From: Prevotella sp.
Lineage (GTDB): Bacteria > Bacteroidota > Bacteroidia > Bacteroidales > Bacteroidaceae
Reading direction: 5' to 3'
NCBI GenBank assembly: GCA_017509155.1
Contig: JAFWQE010000163.1
Span: 1 to 34,663 of the forward strand
Length of the DNA: 34,663 bases
Below are positions 1 through 6,654 of the stretch, in pieces (position 1 is the first letter of the stretch; the number at the start of each line of letters is the position of its first letter). The notes beneath the pieces were generated by a model. It ran no database searches and was not told the DNA's origin. It saw only the letters and a list, made by a program, of their open reading frames with translations. Made by a program: the position numbers and the translations under genes.

Positions 1-68
1 AATATATTATTATATTATTATAAATACTATATACTTACAATCTGATATTTGTTGCATACTTCAACCTC

Positions 69-105
69 CTTAATGGGACGATGGGACGATGTGACGGTGG
101 GACGC
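69..105 (-). repeat. CGTCCCAN octamer repeat, inverted copy
   Basis: On the minus strand this reads as four tandem octamers of the form CGTCCCAN followed by TTAAG. It matches the copies at 361-400 and 5021-5060 with two mismatches in 37 bases. It lies about 260 bp from the direct copy at 361-400, so the two could form a long-range stem. Confidence 0.8.
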
Positions 106-360
106 AAGGAATGCTCGTGCTATTCTTGTTTTGTGCTATTATCTGAATATCAGCAACTTAGGTATTTTTGTGGTAGAAATGCTTCGCGATGTGATATGCG
201 TGCCAGACGACGAAACACGACTTACGACTCATAAGCAATGGTCATTTGCGGGCTAAGATACGTTGAAAAAAAGAGAAAGAACGCCAGTAAAGCCTGTTTT
301 GCCACGGATTATCACTGCCTTTGTCTTTTCTTTCGTCCACCTCTCACCTCATTTCTCAGA

Positions 361-400
361 AAAGCGTCCCACCGTCCCAACGTCCCATCGTCCCATTAAG
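361..400 (+). repeat. CGTCCCAN octamer repeat, direct copy
   Basis: A 40-base unit beginning AAAG and ending TTAAG around four octamers (CGTCCCAC, CGTCCCAA, CGTCCCAT, CGTCCCAT). It is base-for-base identical to 5021-5060. Identity of non-coding copies 4.6 kb apart suggests a dispersed family, not chance. Confidence 0.85.
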
Positions 401-426
401 CTACTTCCACCATCAAAAGTGCCTAC

Positions 427-457
427 TCCCCTCTCCCTCGGAGGGGGGCGGGGTGAG
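427..457. repeat. GC-rich intergenic hairpin downstream of the peptidase gene
   Basis: A C-rich run followed by a G-rich run (CCCTCTCCCTCGGAGGGGGG), able to fold into a short strong hairpin, a few bases past the stop codon of the minus-strand peptidase gene. It resembles elements at 1771-1800, 1942-1966 and 18601-18619. It could end transcription, but there is no clear U-tract in either direction. Confidence 0.45.
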
Positions 458-462
458 GCTGT

Positions 463-1746
463 TTACCTTGTATAGAACTCTATAACCCTACGAATGCCCC
501 TTTGGCACACGATGCAGAACTCAGGCCGTTCGTTTGACCGCATGCGGCAATCAACGGATGGACGATAGACGCCAGTAAGACTATAGCCAGCTCCCTCGTA
601 GACGCCCACTTCGGGTGCGCCCTTTCCCTCTGGCGTGGGAACAGGCGTGTTCTTCTCCAGCAGGTCCTGCCATTTGTTACCGAAGTCAGCCAATGTCGTG
701 ATGTTCGGCTCCCAGGGCTCAATGTCGTGCGGATACATGGGTATGTCCTCCGACTCGTAGGCATACTCATCGGCAAGACCGGCAAAGCTATGGCCAAACT
801 CATGGACGACCACCTGTCGGAAGAGGGGGTGATGGGCCATGGCAAGGTTGTAGGAGTTGAGGATTCCGCCACCGCCATATTTCTCGGTGTTCACAAGTAC
901 GATGATGTGTTCGTAGGGCATTCCGGCAAGGCAGTCGTGCAGGTCCTTCAGGTGGAGCGTCGTCAGATAGCGGTCGCTATAGAAGGTGTCGAAATGTGAA
1001 TGCAGGGCTGTCGATTTCCAGATGTGGTTCGCGGGTTCGCTGGTGCCGCTTTCGTGCGATGGAATCTTCGCGGCGATGATGTTGAACCGCCCCCTGAGCG
1101 ACTTAAAGGGCTCGTGCTGGAAAAGTGCGTAAGTGGCTGTCTTGGCGTCGTTTATGAACACCGGCATTTCGTCCTCAGTGTAGCCCTCAGCCACAAAAGC
1201 CAGATGAATGCAATGAGTGGAGTCGTCGGCCTGTTGGAGTGTCTCATATGGTGCCACATGGCTGAAGCCGATGCGGCGGATGAGAATGTCGGAAGGCGTC
1301 ACCACGTGGGTCATCTCGCTGACCACCTCGCGCCGGTTGTTCATCAGCATCACGCTCACATCGACGGTGTCGCGGGGCATGGGGACAAGGAACACGTTCT
1401 CGAACGAGCGCTGAACGGTCTTGGCCTCGTCGTAGGAGAGCCATTCCTGAAACAGGGTGCTGAAGGAGTTGCGATAGATGACGGTGCCCGTGCGGTGGTC
1501 TCTCACAACAATCTGGCCGTTGCCATCGACAGGCACTTCGCCGAGGTTCTTCTTCTTGCCATACCATCGGGGCATCATGTTGAGCTTGTCAAGGTAGACG
1601 TGCTGGTGGCTGGCGTCGCCCGCAAACACATAGTCGAGACGTAGGGTGCTGTCGGCAAAGAAATGCTCAAACGTCTGTGCATCTGCCGATAACGATAGCA
1701 GGGAAAGAAGGCATAAAATGGTTGTTTTCATATACTTATTTCGCAT
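463..1746 (-). CDS. Secreted M64-family zinc metallopeptidase (IgA peptidase M64)
   Basis: Predicted exported zinc peptidase of about 427 residues. The N-terminus is a typical signal peptide (basic start, Leu-rich core, ending near SADAQ), so it should act in the periplasm or at the surface. The zinc signature is VVVHEFGHSF with H315, E316 and H319, followed by LADEY, as expected for M64 peptidases; the N-terminal half fits the beta-sandwich domain these proteins carry. The frame stays open upstream, but that part translates a GC-rich repeat, so I start at the ATG at 1746, which has an A-rich stretch before it; the ATG at 1731 is nearly as good. I found no TAnnTTTG box upstream. The family includes immunoglobulin A-cleaving enzymes, but the substrate of this one cannot be read from sequence. 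Confidence 0.85.
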   Translation of the reverse strand: MRNKYMKTTILCLLSLLSLSADAQTFEHFFADSTLRLDYVFAGDASHQHVYLDKLNMMPRWYGKKKNLGEVPVDGNGQIVVRDHRTGTVIYRNSFSTLFQEWLSYDEAKTVQRSFENVFLVPMPRDTVDVSVMLMNNRREVVSEMTHVVTPSDILIRRIGFSHVAPYETLQQADDSTHCIHLAFVAEGYTEDEMPVFINDAKTATYALFQHEPFKSLRGRFNIIAAKIPSHESGTSEPANHIWKSTALHSHFDTFYSDRYLTTLHLKDLHDCLAGMPYEHIIVLVNTEKYGGGGILNSYNLAMAHHPLFRQVVVHEFGHSFAGLADEYAYESEDIPMYPHDIEPWEPNITTLADFGNKWQDLLEKNTPVPTPEGKGAPEVGVYEGAGYSLTGVYRPSVDCRMRSNERPEFCIVCQRGIRRVIEFYTR

Positions 1747-1770
1747 GTTTTTAGTTTTAGAGGTGAGAAC

Positions 1771-1800
1771 CCACCCCTTACCCTCCCGAAGGGAGGGAGT
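1771..1800. repeat. GC-rich intergenic hairpin upstream of the peptidase gene
   Basis: Contains the perfect inverted repeat CCCTCCCGAAGGGAGGG at 1781-1797 (7-bp stem, GAA loop). It belongs to the same loose family as the hairpins at 427-457 and 1942-1966 and lies in the 5' region of the peptidase gene. Confidence 0.55.
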
Positions 1801-1868
1801 AGAGAGAGGTGAGAGGATACTTTCTTCCGCTTCTTTTTTATGGTTGTATTCTGGGCATGCCCGCTTTT

Positions 1869-1982
1869 CTCTCACCTCTTACCTCTCACCACTCACCTCT
1901 AACCTCTGACCTCTCACCTCTCAGTTCTCGGTTTCCCACATCCCCCTCGGGGGCTTGGGGGGCTTCTCACCTCTCACCTCTA
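1869..1982. repeat. CTCACCTCT low-complexity repeat flanking a GC-rich hairpin
   Basis: Roughly tandem copies of CTCACCTCT/CTAACCTCT/CTGACCTCT cover 1869-1923 and resume at 1966-1982. Between them lies another GC-rich hairpin (CCCCCTCGGGGGCTTGGGGGGC, about 1942-1963). The right-hand part encodes the last residues and stop codon of folK on the minus strand. Similar text occurs near 338-360. Confidence 0.7.
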
Positions 1983-2371
1983 GAAACTGAATCCAACAAC
2001 TCGAGGAGCGTCTTGACGTATGGCCGGTTCCAGTCTTTCTCGTGATAGCGTTTCCCGTCATACCACAAGATGTCGATGTCCAGCTCAACGATTCCCTGCT
2101 TGCGTTTCTGGGAGCTGTTGCCGCAAAGGCGTTCCATTTTCTTCAGTTCGTCGTTCAGGACGGGGTAGGGGAGCGAACAGCTCGCCTCGGCCATCTGGTT
2201 GAGGAAACAGGGACCGTCGATTCCGATGGGAGGCGTCTGCAACACGGGACTGAAGCGGATGGAATGGCCCAAGAGCGCGTGAAGACATGTCTCTGCCCTT
2301 GAGATGTTGTCTGAGGCGTTCGTGTTAGAGCCGATGCACAATAGCAGCGAATGGGTTCCGGTCGGTGTCAC
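1967..2371 (-). CDS. folK: 2-amino-4-hydroxy-6-hydroxymethyldihydropteridine diphosphokinase (HPPK)
   Basis: Transfers pyrophosphate from ATP to 6-hydroxymethyl-7,8-dihydropterin in folate synthesis (cytosol). The family is shown by the N-terminal LLLCIGSNTNA, the central QTPPIGI-(G)PCFLNQ segment and the metal-binding LDIDILWYD motif. At 134 residues it is somewhat shorter than the usual 150-160. The start is a GTG overlapping the TGA of the upstream lipid-kinase gene by four bases (GTGA), so translation is probably coupled. The last codons (SRGER and stop) lie inside the CTCACCTCT repeat, which may have replaced the original 3' end. Confidence 0.85.
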   Translation of the reverse strand: MTPTGTHSLLLCIGSNTNASDNISRAETCLHALLGHSIRFSPVLQTPPIGIDGPCFLNQMAEASCSLPYPVLNDELKKMERLCGNSSQKRKQGIVELDIDILWYDGKRYHEKDWNRPYVKTLLELLDSVSRGER

Positions 2372-3438
2372 AGCTTGTTGATTTTGCGTAAGAGTTTCTT
2401 GTTCATCGCCTGAATGTTACGGCTCTGCTTGTTCAGGTCGCCCAGCATCTGGTCAAATTGCTTGGTGATGTCCTCTCTGACGACGTTGATGTCGTTGAAG
2501 AATTCGCAAAGGGCCATCTGCATCATGTTGGGCTTGCGCTTGCTCTTGTCGGCGTTGGGATTGATGACCACCCGTATTCCCTTGTGCACGATGCGTATGT
2601 CAACGTCTTTGTCAGACATCACGGGGTCGCCGTCGTAGTGGATGAACCCGTCCTCATGTCGGTGAATGCAGATGTGCTTGGTGCGGAAGGTCTTGATTTT
2701 CTGGTTGCGGTCGAGCGTCTTGCTCATCATCTCGATGGCCACTTGAGGCGCTTCGAGCACATCGAACGGCTCCATGATGATCACGTCGAGCATGCCGTCG
2801 CTCATCGATGCCTGCGGGGCGATGTAGGCATTGTTGCCGTATTGCGAGGCATTGGCACACGACACCAGGAAGGCGCGGTGCGTGGTCAGTCCGTCTTCGT
2901 CTTCAATGACATAGGTCTCGGGCTTGTATTTCAGTCCCTCGCGCAACACGTTCTCCACATAGGTGGTGAGCCCGCGCTTGCCGGCCTCGGCAAACTTCAT
3001 GCTGATGAAGGCGTCGAACCCCATGCCGCAGGTGCAGAAGAAAGGATGCTCGTTGATGATGCCGTAGTCGAGATCGTGAATCTCCTTGAGGTTGATGATT
3101 TCGAGTGCTCCCTTCACGTCGATGGGAATCATCAGATGTCTTGCCAGACCGTTGCCGCTTCCGCAGGGTATGATGCCAAGAGCCGTCTGCCCACCGACAA
3201 GGCCTGCTCCCACCTCGTTCACCGTTCCGTCGCCACCAACGGCCACCACGACCGACGTGCCCGCGTCTCTTTCCTCAGAGGCAATGACAGAGGCGTGGCC
3301 GGCATATTCGGTGTACCTGATGCGATAGTCGAAGCGCTCATGGTTGAGCACCTCGTCAATCATCGCGGGTATCTTGCTCTTGCGCGACGTGCCCGAAATG
3401 GGATTTATGATAAAAGTTATCAATTCTTTTCTGTTCAT
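2368..3438 (-). CDS. Diacylglycerol/sphingoid lipid kinase (DagK/YegS-like family)
   Basis: Lipid kinase of about 356 residues that should phosphorylate a membrane lipid alcohol using ATP. Visible motifs are INPISGTSRK near the N-terminus, the nucleotide-binding VAVGGDGTVNEV (G68-T72) and IIPCGSGNGLARHL (about 89-102). The last 60 residues form an extra, charged, probably helical tail ending in a run of Lys/Asn. The frame is open upstream, but the ATG at 3438 places INPISG where the family expects it, and a TATCTTTG promoter box lies just six bases before it. It is transcribed divergently from a serine palmitoyltransferase gene, so a sphingolipid substrate is possible; that is inference, and plain diacylglycerol kinase is the alternative. 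Confidence 0.85.
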   Translation of the reverse strand: MNRKELITFIINPISGTSRKSKIPAMIDEVLNHERFDYRIRYTEYAGHASVIASEERDAGTSVVVAVGGDGTVNEVGAGLVGGQTALGIIPCGSGNGLARHLMIPIDVKGALEIINLKEIHDLDYGIINEHPFFCTCGMGFDAFISMKFAEAGKRGLTTYVENVLREGLKYKPETYVIEDEDGLTTHRAFLVSCANASQYGNNAYIAPQASMSDGMLDVIIMEPFDVLEAPQVAIEMMSKTLDRNQKIKTFRTKHICIHRHEDGFIHYDGDPVMSDKDVDIRIVHKGIRVVINPNADKSKRKPNMMQMALCEFFNDINVVREDITKQFDQMLGDLNKQSRNIQAMNKKLLRKINKL

Positions 3439-3444
3439 CGTGTG

Positions 3445-3452
3445 CAAAGATA
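3445..3452 (-). promoter_or_regulatory. -7 promoter box of the lipid kinase gene
   Basis: TATCTTTG on the minus strand, an exact TAnnTTTG. It ends six bases before the ATG at 3438, so the transcript would have almost no 5' leader. A -33 box is not clear. Confidence 0.6.
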
Positions 3453-3526
3453 GTGTTTTTTTCCAATAAAAACACGAAAAAACGCATTTTTCTTTTCTTT
3501 TTATAGGCAGTTGTTCTTTTTTTTTG

Positions 3527-3534
3527 TACCTTTG
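3527..3534 (+). promoter_or_regulatory. -7 promoter box of the serine palmitoyltransferase gene
   Basis: TACCTTTG on the plus strand, exact TAnnTTTG, 42 bases before the ATG at 3577. The upstream side is T-rich without a clear -33 TTTG at the usual distance. Confidence 0.6.
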
Positions 3535-3576
3535 CAGCCTGTAAATAAATAACACGTAAATCACACCTATTTATAT

Positions 3577-4764
3577 ATGGGAATTTTACAAGAAAGATAT
3601 AAAGCATATCGTGAGCCGCAAAAGTTCATGGCAAAAGGTGTCTATCCTTATTTCCGCGAAATCACAAGCAAGCAGGGCACTGAGGTAGACATGGGTGGCC
3701 ACAAGGTGCTCATGTTCGGTTCAAATGCCTACACAGGACTCACGGGCGATCAGCGAATCATTGACAAAGCCAAGGAAGCACTCGACAAATACGGTTCGGG
3801 ATGTGCCGGTAGCCGCTTCCTCAACGGAACGCTCGACATTCACGTTCAGCTGGAAAAGGAAATCGCTGAATTCATACATAAAGAAGACTGTCTCTGCTTC
3901 TCGACGGGATTCTCCGTTAACCAGGGTGTACTGGCCATGGTGGTAGGGAAGGGCGACTACATCATCTGCGACGACAGAGACCACGCAAGCATTGTAGATG
4001 GACGACGCCTGTCGTTTGCACGTCAGCTGCACTATAAGCACAACGATATGGAAGACCTTGAGCGGGTGATTCAGAACCTGCCAGAGGAAGGCATCAAGCT
4101 CATCGTCGTCGACGGAGTGTTCTCCATGGAAGGCGATCTGGCCAAGCTTCCGGAAATCGTGGAAATCAAGCATAAGTATCCCAATGTCGCCATCATGGTC
4201 GACGAAGCCCATGGAATTGGCGTTTTTGGCGACCACGGACGCGGCGTGTGCGACCATTTCGGAATCACCGACGAGGTGGACCTCATCATGGGAACATTCT
4301 CAAAGAGCCTCGCAAGCATTGGTGGATTCATTGCTTCAGACAAAGACACCATCAACTTCCTGCGTCACACTTGCCGCACCTACATCTTCAGTGCAAGCAA
4401 CACACCCGCGGCAACTGCCGCCGCCATGGAGGCCCTTCATATCATTCTGAAAGAACCTGAGCGCATAGAGAAGCTCTGGAGCGTGACTCGCTATGCTCTG
4501 AAGCGTTTCCGCGAGGAAGGATTTGAAATCGGCGACACCGAGAGTCCCATCATTCCTCTCTATGTTCACGACATTGAGAAGACATTCCTCGTAACGGCTC
4601 TGGCATTTGAGGCTGGTGTCTTCATCAATCCCGTCATACCTCCTGCATGTGCTCCTCAGGACACACTTGTGCGCTTCGCCCTCATGGCCACGCATTCAGA
4701 AGAGCAGGTTGAGCGCGGTGTGCAGATTCTGAAGAAAATATTCAAGGAACAGCATATCATTTAA
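3577..4764 (+). CDS. spt: Serine palmitoyltransferase (PLP alpha-oxoamine synthase family)
   Basis: Condenses L-serine with a fatty acyl thioester to make 3-ketosphinganine, the first step of sphingolipid synthesis in Bacteroidales. The 395-residue protein is a fold-type I PLP enzyme: H136 in DDRDHAS should stack on the cofactor, DEAHG (209-213) holds its ring nitrogen, and K243 in GTFSKSLASIGG is the Schiff-base lysine. The N-terminal text (PQKFMAKGVYPYFREI, MFGSNAYTGLTGD) matches my memory of Bacteroides sphingolipid synthases more than of 2-amino-3-ketobutyrate CoA ligase (Kbl), the label automatic pipelines often give. The gene is divergent from a lipid kinase. No acyl-carrier protein or ketosphinganine reductase is next to it. 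Confidence 0.85.
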   Translation: MGILQERYKAYREPQKFMAKGVYPYFREITSKQGTEVDMGGHKVLMFGSNAYTGLTGDQRIIDKAKEALDKYGSGCAGSRFLNGTLDIHVQLEKEIAEFIHKEDCLCFSTGFSVNQGVLAMVVGKGDYIICDDRDHASIVDGRRLSFARQLHYKHNDMEDLERVIQNLPEEGIKLIVVDGVFSMEGDLAKLPEIVEIKHKYPNVAIMVDEAHGIGVFGDHGRGVCDHFGITDEVDLIMGTFSKSLASIGGFIASDKDTINFLRHTCRTYIFSASNTPAATAAAMEALHIILKEPERIEKLWSVTRYALKRFREEGFEIGDTESPIIPLYVHDIEKTFLVTALAFEAGVFINPVIPPACAPQDTLVRFALMATHSEEQVERGVQILKKIFKEQHII

Positions 4765-4766
4765 GA

Positions 4767-4843
4767 CGAAAGAACGGGGAATGAAAAAATGTTAAAACAA
4801 AGCATATAATCTTCGTTTCATTCCTTTTTCTTCGCTCTTTTTT
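4767..4843 (+). terminator. Possible terminator after the serine palmitoyltransferase gene
   Basis: GGAATGAAA (4779-4787) pairs perfectly with TTTCATTCC (4816-4824), with partial outer pairing of CGAAAGAA and TTCTTCG, followed by a TTTTTT run. The loop is long (28 bases) and the element overlaps the upstream part of the tRNA promoter, so this is tentative. Confidence 0.35.
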
Positions 4844-4844
4844 G

Positions 4845-4852
4845 TACCTTTG
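4845..4852 (+). promoter_or_regulatory. -7 promoter box of tRNA-Pro
   Basis: TACCTTTG, exact TAnnTTTG, 15 bases before the 5' end of the tRNA. Confidence 0.65.
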
Positions 4853-4867
4853 CACCCGCAAAATGAG

Positions 4868-4941
4868 CGGGGTGTAGCGCAGCCCGGTAGCGCACCTGGT
4901 TTGGGACCAGGGTGTCGCAGGTTCGAATCCTGTCACCCCGA
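4868..4941 (+). tRNA. tRNA-Pro (anticodon UGG)
   Basis: A 74-base cloverleaf. The acceptor stem is CGGGGTG (4868-4874) paired with CACCCCG (4934-4940), with discriminator A at 4941. The D arm is GCGC-AGCCCGGTA-GCGC. The anticodon stem CCTGG/CCAGG encloses TTTGGGA with anticodon TGG at 4902-4904. The T arm carries GTTCGAATC. The 3' CCA is not encoded, so it must be added after transcription. Confidence 0.97.
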
Positions 4942-4942
4942 C

Positions 4943-4980
4943 AAGAAGTCAAGCTTTCTTCAGCTTGGCTTCTTTGTTTT
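4943..4980 (+). terminator. Intrinsic terminator of tRNA-Pro
   Basis: AAGAAGTCAAGCT (4943-4955) pairs with AGCTTGGCTTCTT (4962-4974), one G-T pair in 13, with a six-base loop, followed by TGTTTT. Confidence 0.8.
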
Positions 4981-5020
4981 AGTAATAAGTTGAAGTCACG
5001 CCGGTGATGAGAGCAAGCAT

Positions 5021-5060
5021 AAAGCGTCCCACCGTCCCAACGTCCCATCGTCCCATTAAG
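5021..5060 (+). repeat. CGTCCCAN octamer repeat, second direct copy
   Basis: Identical over 40 bases to 361-400 and in the same orientation. It follows the tRNA-Pro terminator by 40 bases. Confidence 0.85.
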
Positions 5061-5166
5061 GTATTCCAACTATTAAGTAATCATGTTTAAGGAGTAAAAG
5101 ATTTTTCGCAGCTTACTGCAGCTGGAGTCTATACATTAGATGTTTCGGCATAGTGGAGACTACAAG

Positions 5167-5370
5167 AGTATCGTCCACGCTCGAACTTGTTCGCTTTGCT
5201 TGCAAAGAACTCCCTAACTCATAAACTCCCAAGCTTCTAATAGGATAGAAGCCAAATATCTCCAATCCAGAACAATCGGCAGAATGGAGCATGACAAAGT
5301 ATCGTCCAAACTCCCAAACTCCTAAACTCCCACACTCCTTAAATAGGATAGCAACCTACTATCTCCAATC
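5167..5370. repeat. Two imperfect direct repeat units with AACTCCCA octamers
   Basis: Unit one starts with GTATCGTCCACGCTCG (from about 5168) and ends ATCTCCAATCC (to about 5269). Unit two starts with GTATCGTCCAAACTCC (from about 5299) and ends ATCTCCAATCC (to about 5370). Both contain tandem AACTCCCA/AACTCCTA octamers and AATAGGATAG. Unit one carries about 30 extra bases in its left half. Confidence 0.6.
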
Positions 5371-5432
5371 CTACTATTTATCATAATTGTGATTAGAGTT
5401 GAAAAATATGTTTCAAAAAACAGACGGAAAAT

Positions 5433-6104
5433 CTAATAGACGCGCGGTCCAAAAATTGTCGTCCCGATGCGTACCATCGTGGAATGGCATTCAATGGCAA
5501 TCTTGTAATCATGGCTCATGCCCCAGGAACGCTCACGGAAACAATCTGATTCGGAGAAGTATTTTTCCTTGATTTCATCGAAGAAATCTGATGCCATCAT
5601 CATCTCGTTCCTGATCTGCGATTCATCATCCACGTTTGAGGCCATCATCATCAGACCGCAAATCTCAACGTTCTTGAGCAATCGCCATTCACCGTCTTCA
5701 AGCAGTTGCCTACAAGCTTCCAGCGTCAATCCGTATTTGGTTTCTTCTTCTGCTATATGCAGCTCAAGCAACACACGTATCGTCCTGTTGTTCTTCTTCG
5801 CTTGCTTGTCGATTTCCCGTAAGAGTTTCAACGAATCCACCGCATCAATCATCGAGATGTACGGTGCGATGTATTTCACCTTATTGGTCTGCAAATGTCC
5901 GATAAAGTGCCATTCAATGTCGTCGGGCAAGGATGCGTGCTTCTCACGCAGTTCCTGCTCGTGACTCTCGCCAAACACCCTTTGTCCTTCATCGTATGCC
6001 TCCATGATGAACTCCTTGGGATGGTATTTGCTGATGGCCACTAACTGGACGTCTTTTGGCAAATCGCCCAATACTTGTCTGATATTCCCCTTTACGTCGT
6101 ACAT
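5433..6104 (-). CDS. yggS: YggS/PROSC-family PLP homeostasis protein
   Basis: Cytosolic protein of 223 residues that binds pyridoxal 5'-phosphate and is known in other bacteria to buffer the cofactor and affect amino-acid pools. The PLP lysine is K26 in LVAISKYHP; WHFIGHLQTNK follows near residue 85; the C-terminal phosphate-binding part reads GMSHDYKIAIE and STMVRIGTTIFGPR, all diagnostic. It is the last gene of a three-gene minus-strand set with 23-base spacing to the DUF4494 gene and shares the promoter upstream of menA. Enzymatic activity has not been shown for this family, so the role should be read as cofactor homeostasis. Confidence 0.92.
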   Translation of the reverse strand: MYDVKGNIRQVLGDLPKDVQLVAISKYHPKEFIMEAYDEGQRVFGESHEQELREKHASLPDDIEWHFIGHLQTNKVKYIAPYISMIDAVDSLKLLREIDKQAKKNNRTIRVLLELHIAEEETKYGLTLEACRQLLEDGEWRLLKNVEICGLMMMASNVDDESQIRNEMMMASDFFDEIKEKYFSESDCFRERSWGMSHDYKIAIECHSTMVRIGTTIFGPRVY

Positions 6105-6127
6105 ATATTAAATATGATTAAGAACGT

Positions 6128-6631
6128 CTATTCCTCAGTAACAGCTTCCTCATACTCAGGCCTGTCGTCGCGCTCTTCTTTCTTTTTCATCTGGTACTCG
6201 AACACGTCCATCAATTGTGTTTCGGCTATCGATGCAATCACATAGTCAATCATCGTACCCGACATCACCTCGTTGATGTTGCTCACAGCCTCGGGCAAAG
6301 TGGCTGCCTGAACAAGATAGTACACATTGGAGCGCTTCTCCTTTTCCGTCTTCTCGTCAATGGTAATGAACTGAAGCTTCGTTTTATACCATCTGTCGGC
6401 CGAGTCGGCATCGCTGAAGAAGATTTCCTTGTAGGAAGCCTTTTTCAGGTCGGCTACATCAAACTCGCCACTGATATATGACGACATCTCCTCGGTGATT
6501 CTACGCTCGGCCTCCGTAAAGCTCAGCGCATCCACCACGTATGCCTCGGTCACCTTCTTCTGCTGACCATCTTCCATGGTCTTTTCATACTTGATTTTCG
6601 TTTCAAACCACTCTGCTGTTCTTGTTCTCAT
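6128..6631 (-). CDS. DUF4494 domain protein
   Basis: 167-residue cytosolic protein of unknown function. The N-terminal RTAEWFETKIKYEK, the repeated pattern of (Y/W)xTK(L/I)xF-type strands around residues 8-15 and 81-88, and a charged EE-rich tail match the DUF4494 family as I remember it, which is confined to Bacteroidetes. The two halves look similar (each a strand with K-I/L, then YVVDALSFTEAE or YYLVQAATLPEA), suggesting an internal duplication. It lies between yggS and menA with 23-base gaps on both sides, so the three are probably cotranscribed. There are no signal peptide or membrane segments. Confidence 0.7.
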   Translation of the reverse strand: MRTRTAEWFETKIKYEKTMEDGQQKKVTEAYVVDALSFTEAERRITEEMSSYISGEFDVADLKKASYKEIFFSDADSADRWYKTKLQFITIDEKTEKEKRSNVYYLVQAATLPEAVSNINEVMSGTMIDYVIASIAETQLMDVFEYQMKKKEERDDRPEYEEAVTEE

Positions 6632-6654
6632 TTTATTGTTTATTTAATTGATTT

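Larger units (their letters stand above)
1..462. other. Intergenic region with octamer repeats, no convincing gene
   Basis: The first 60 bases are very AT-rich. The rest holds an inverted copy (69-105) and a direct copy (361-400) of the CGTCCCAN octamer repeat, a short run of CTCACCTC-type sequence near 338-360, and a GC-rich hairpin (about 427-457) next to the stop codon of the minus-strand peptidase gene. The short open frames in this stretch run through the repeats and show no recognisable protein features. I see no RNA gene or promoter I could defend. Confidence 0.6.
4981..5432. other. Repeat-rich intergenic region
   Basis: About 450 bases without a plausible gene. It contains the octamer repeat copy at 5021-5060 and two related units (about 5167-5270 and 5298-5370) that share GTATCGTCCA, AACTCCCA-type octamers, AATAGGATAG and ATCTCCAATCC. 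No TAnnTTTG box or terminator stands out. Confidence 0.6.

Noticed and set aside
49-475. Two short plus-strand frames (61 and 70 codons) at the left end
   Set aside because: Both run through the CGTCCCAN octamers or the GC-rich hairpin; translated text is repeat-derived.
1000-1644. Long open frame (214 codons) on the plus strand opposite the M64 peptidase gene
   Set aside because: It mirrors the codon pattern of the real gene, has no domain text, and the opposite strand carries an intact zinc-protease motif.
1747-1875. Extended N-terminus of the M64 peptidase
   Set aside because: The extra residues translate a GC-rich intergenic hairpin, and the signal peptide begins at the later ATG.
2458-3453. 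331-codon frame opposite the lipid kinase
   Set aside because: Composition is His/Val-rich shadow text; the minus strand encodes GGDGT and GSGNGLA motifs.
3577-4764. 2-amino-3-ketobutyrate CoA ligase (Kbl) as the call
   Set aside because: Kbl normally sits with threonine dehydrogenase, absent here, and the sequence text is closer to Bacteroidales serine palmitoyltransferase; without a search this remains a judgement.
361-5060. Possible CRISPR array from the octamer repeats
   Set aside because: The repeats are tandem 8-mers without spacers of constant length, and no cas gene is present.
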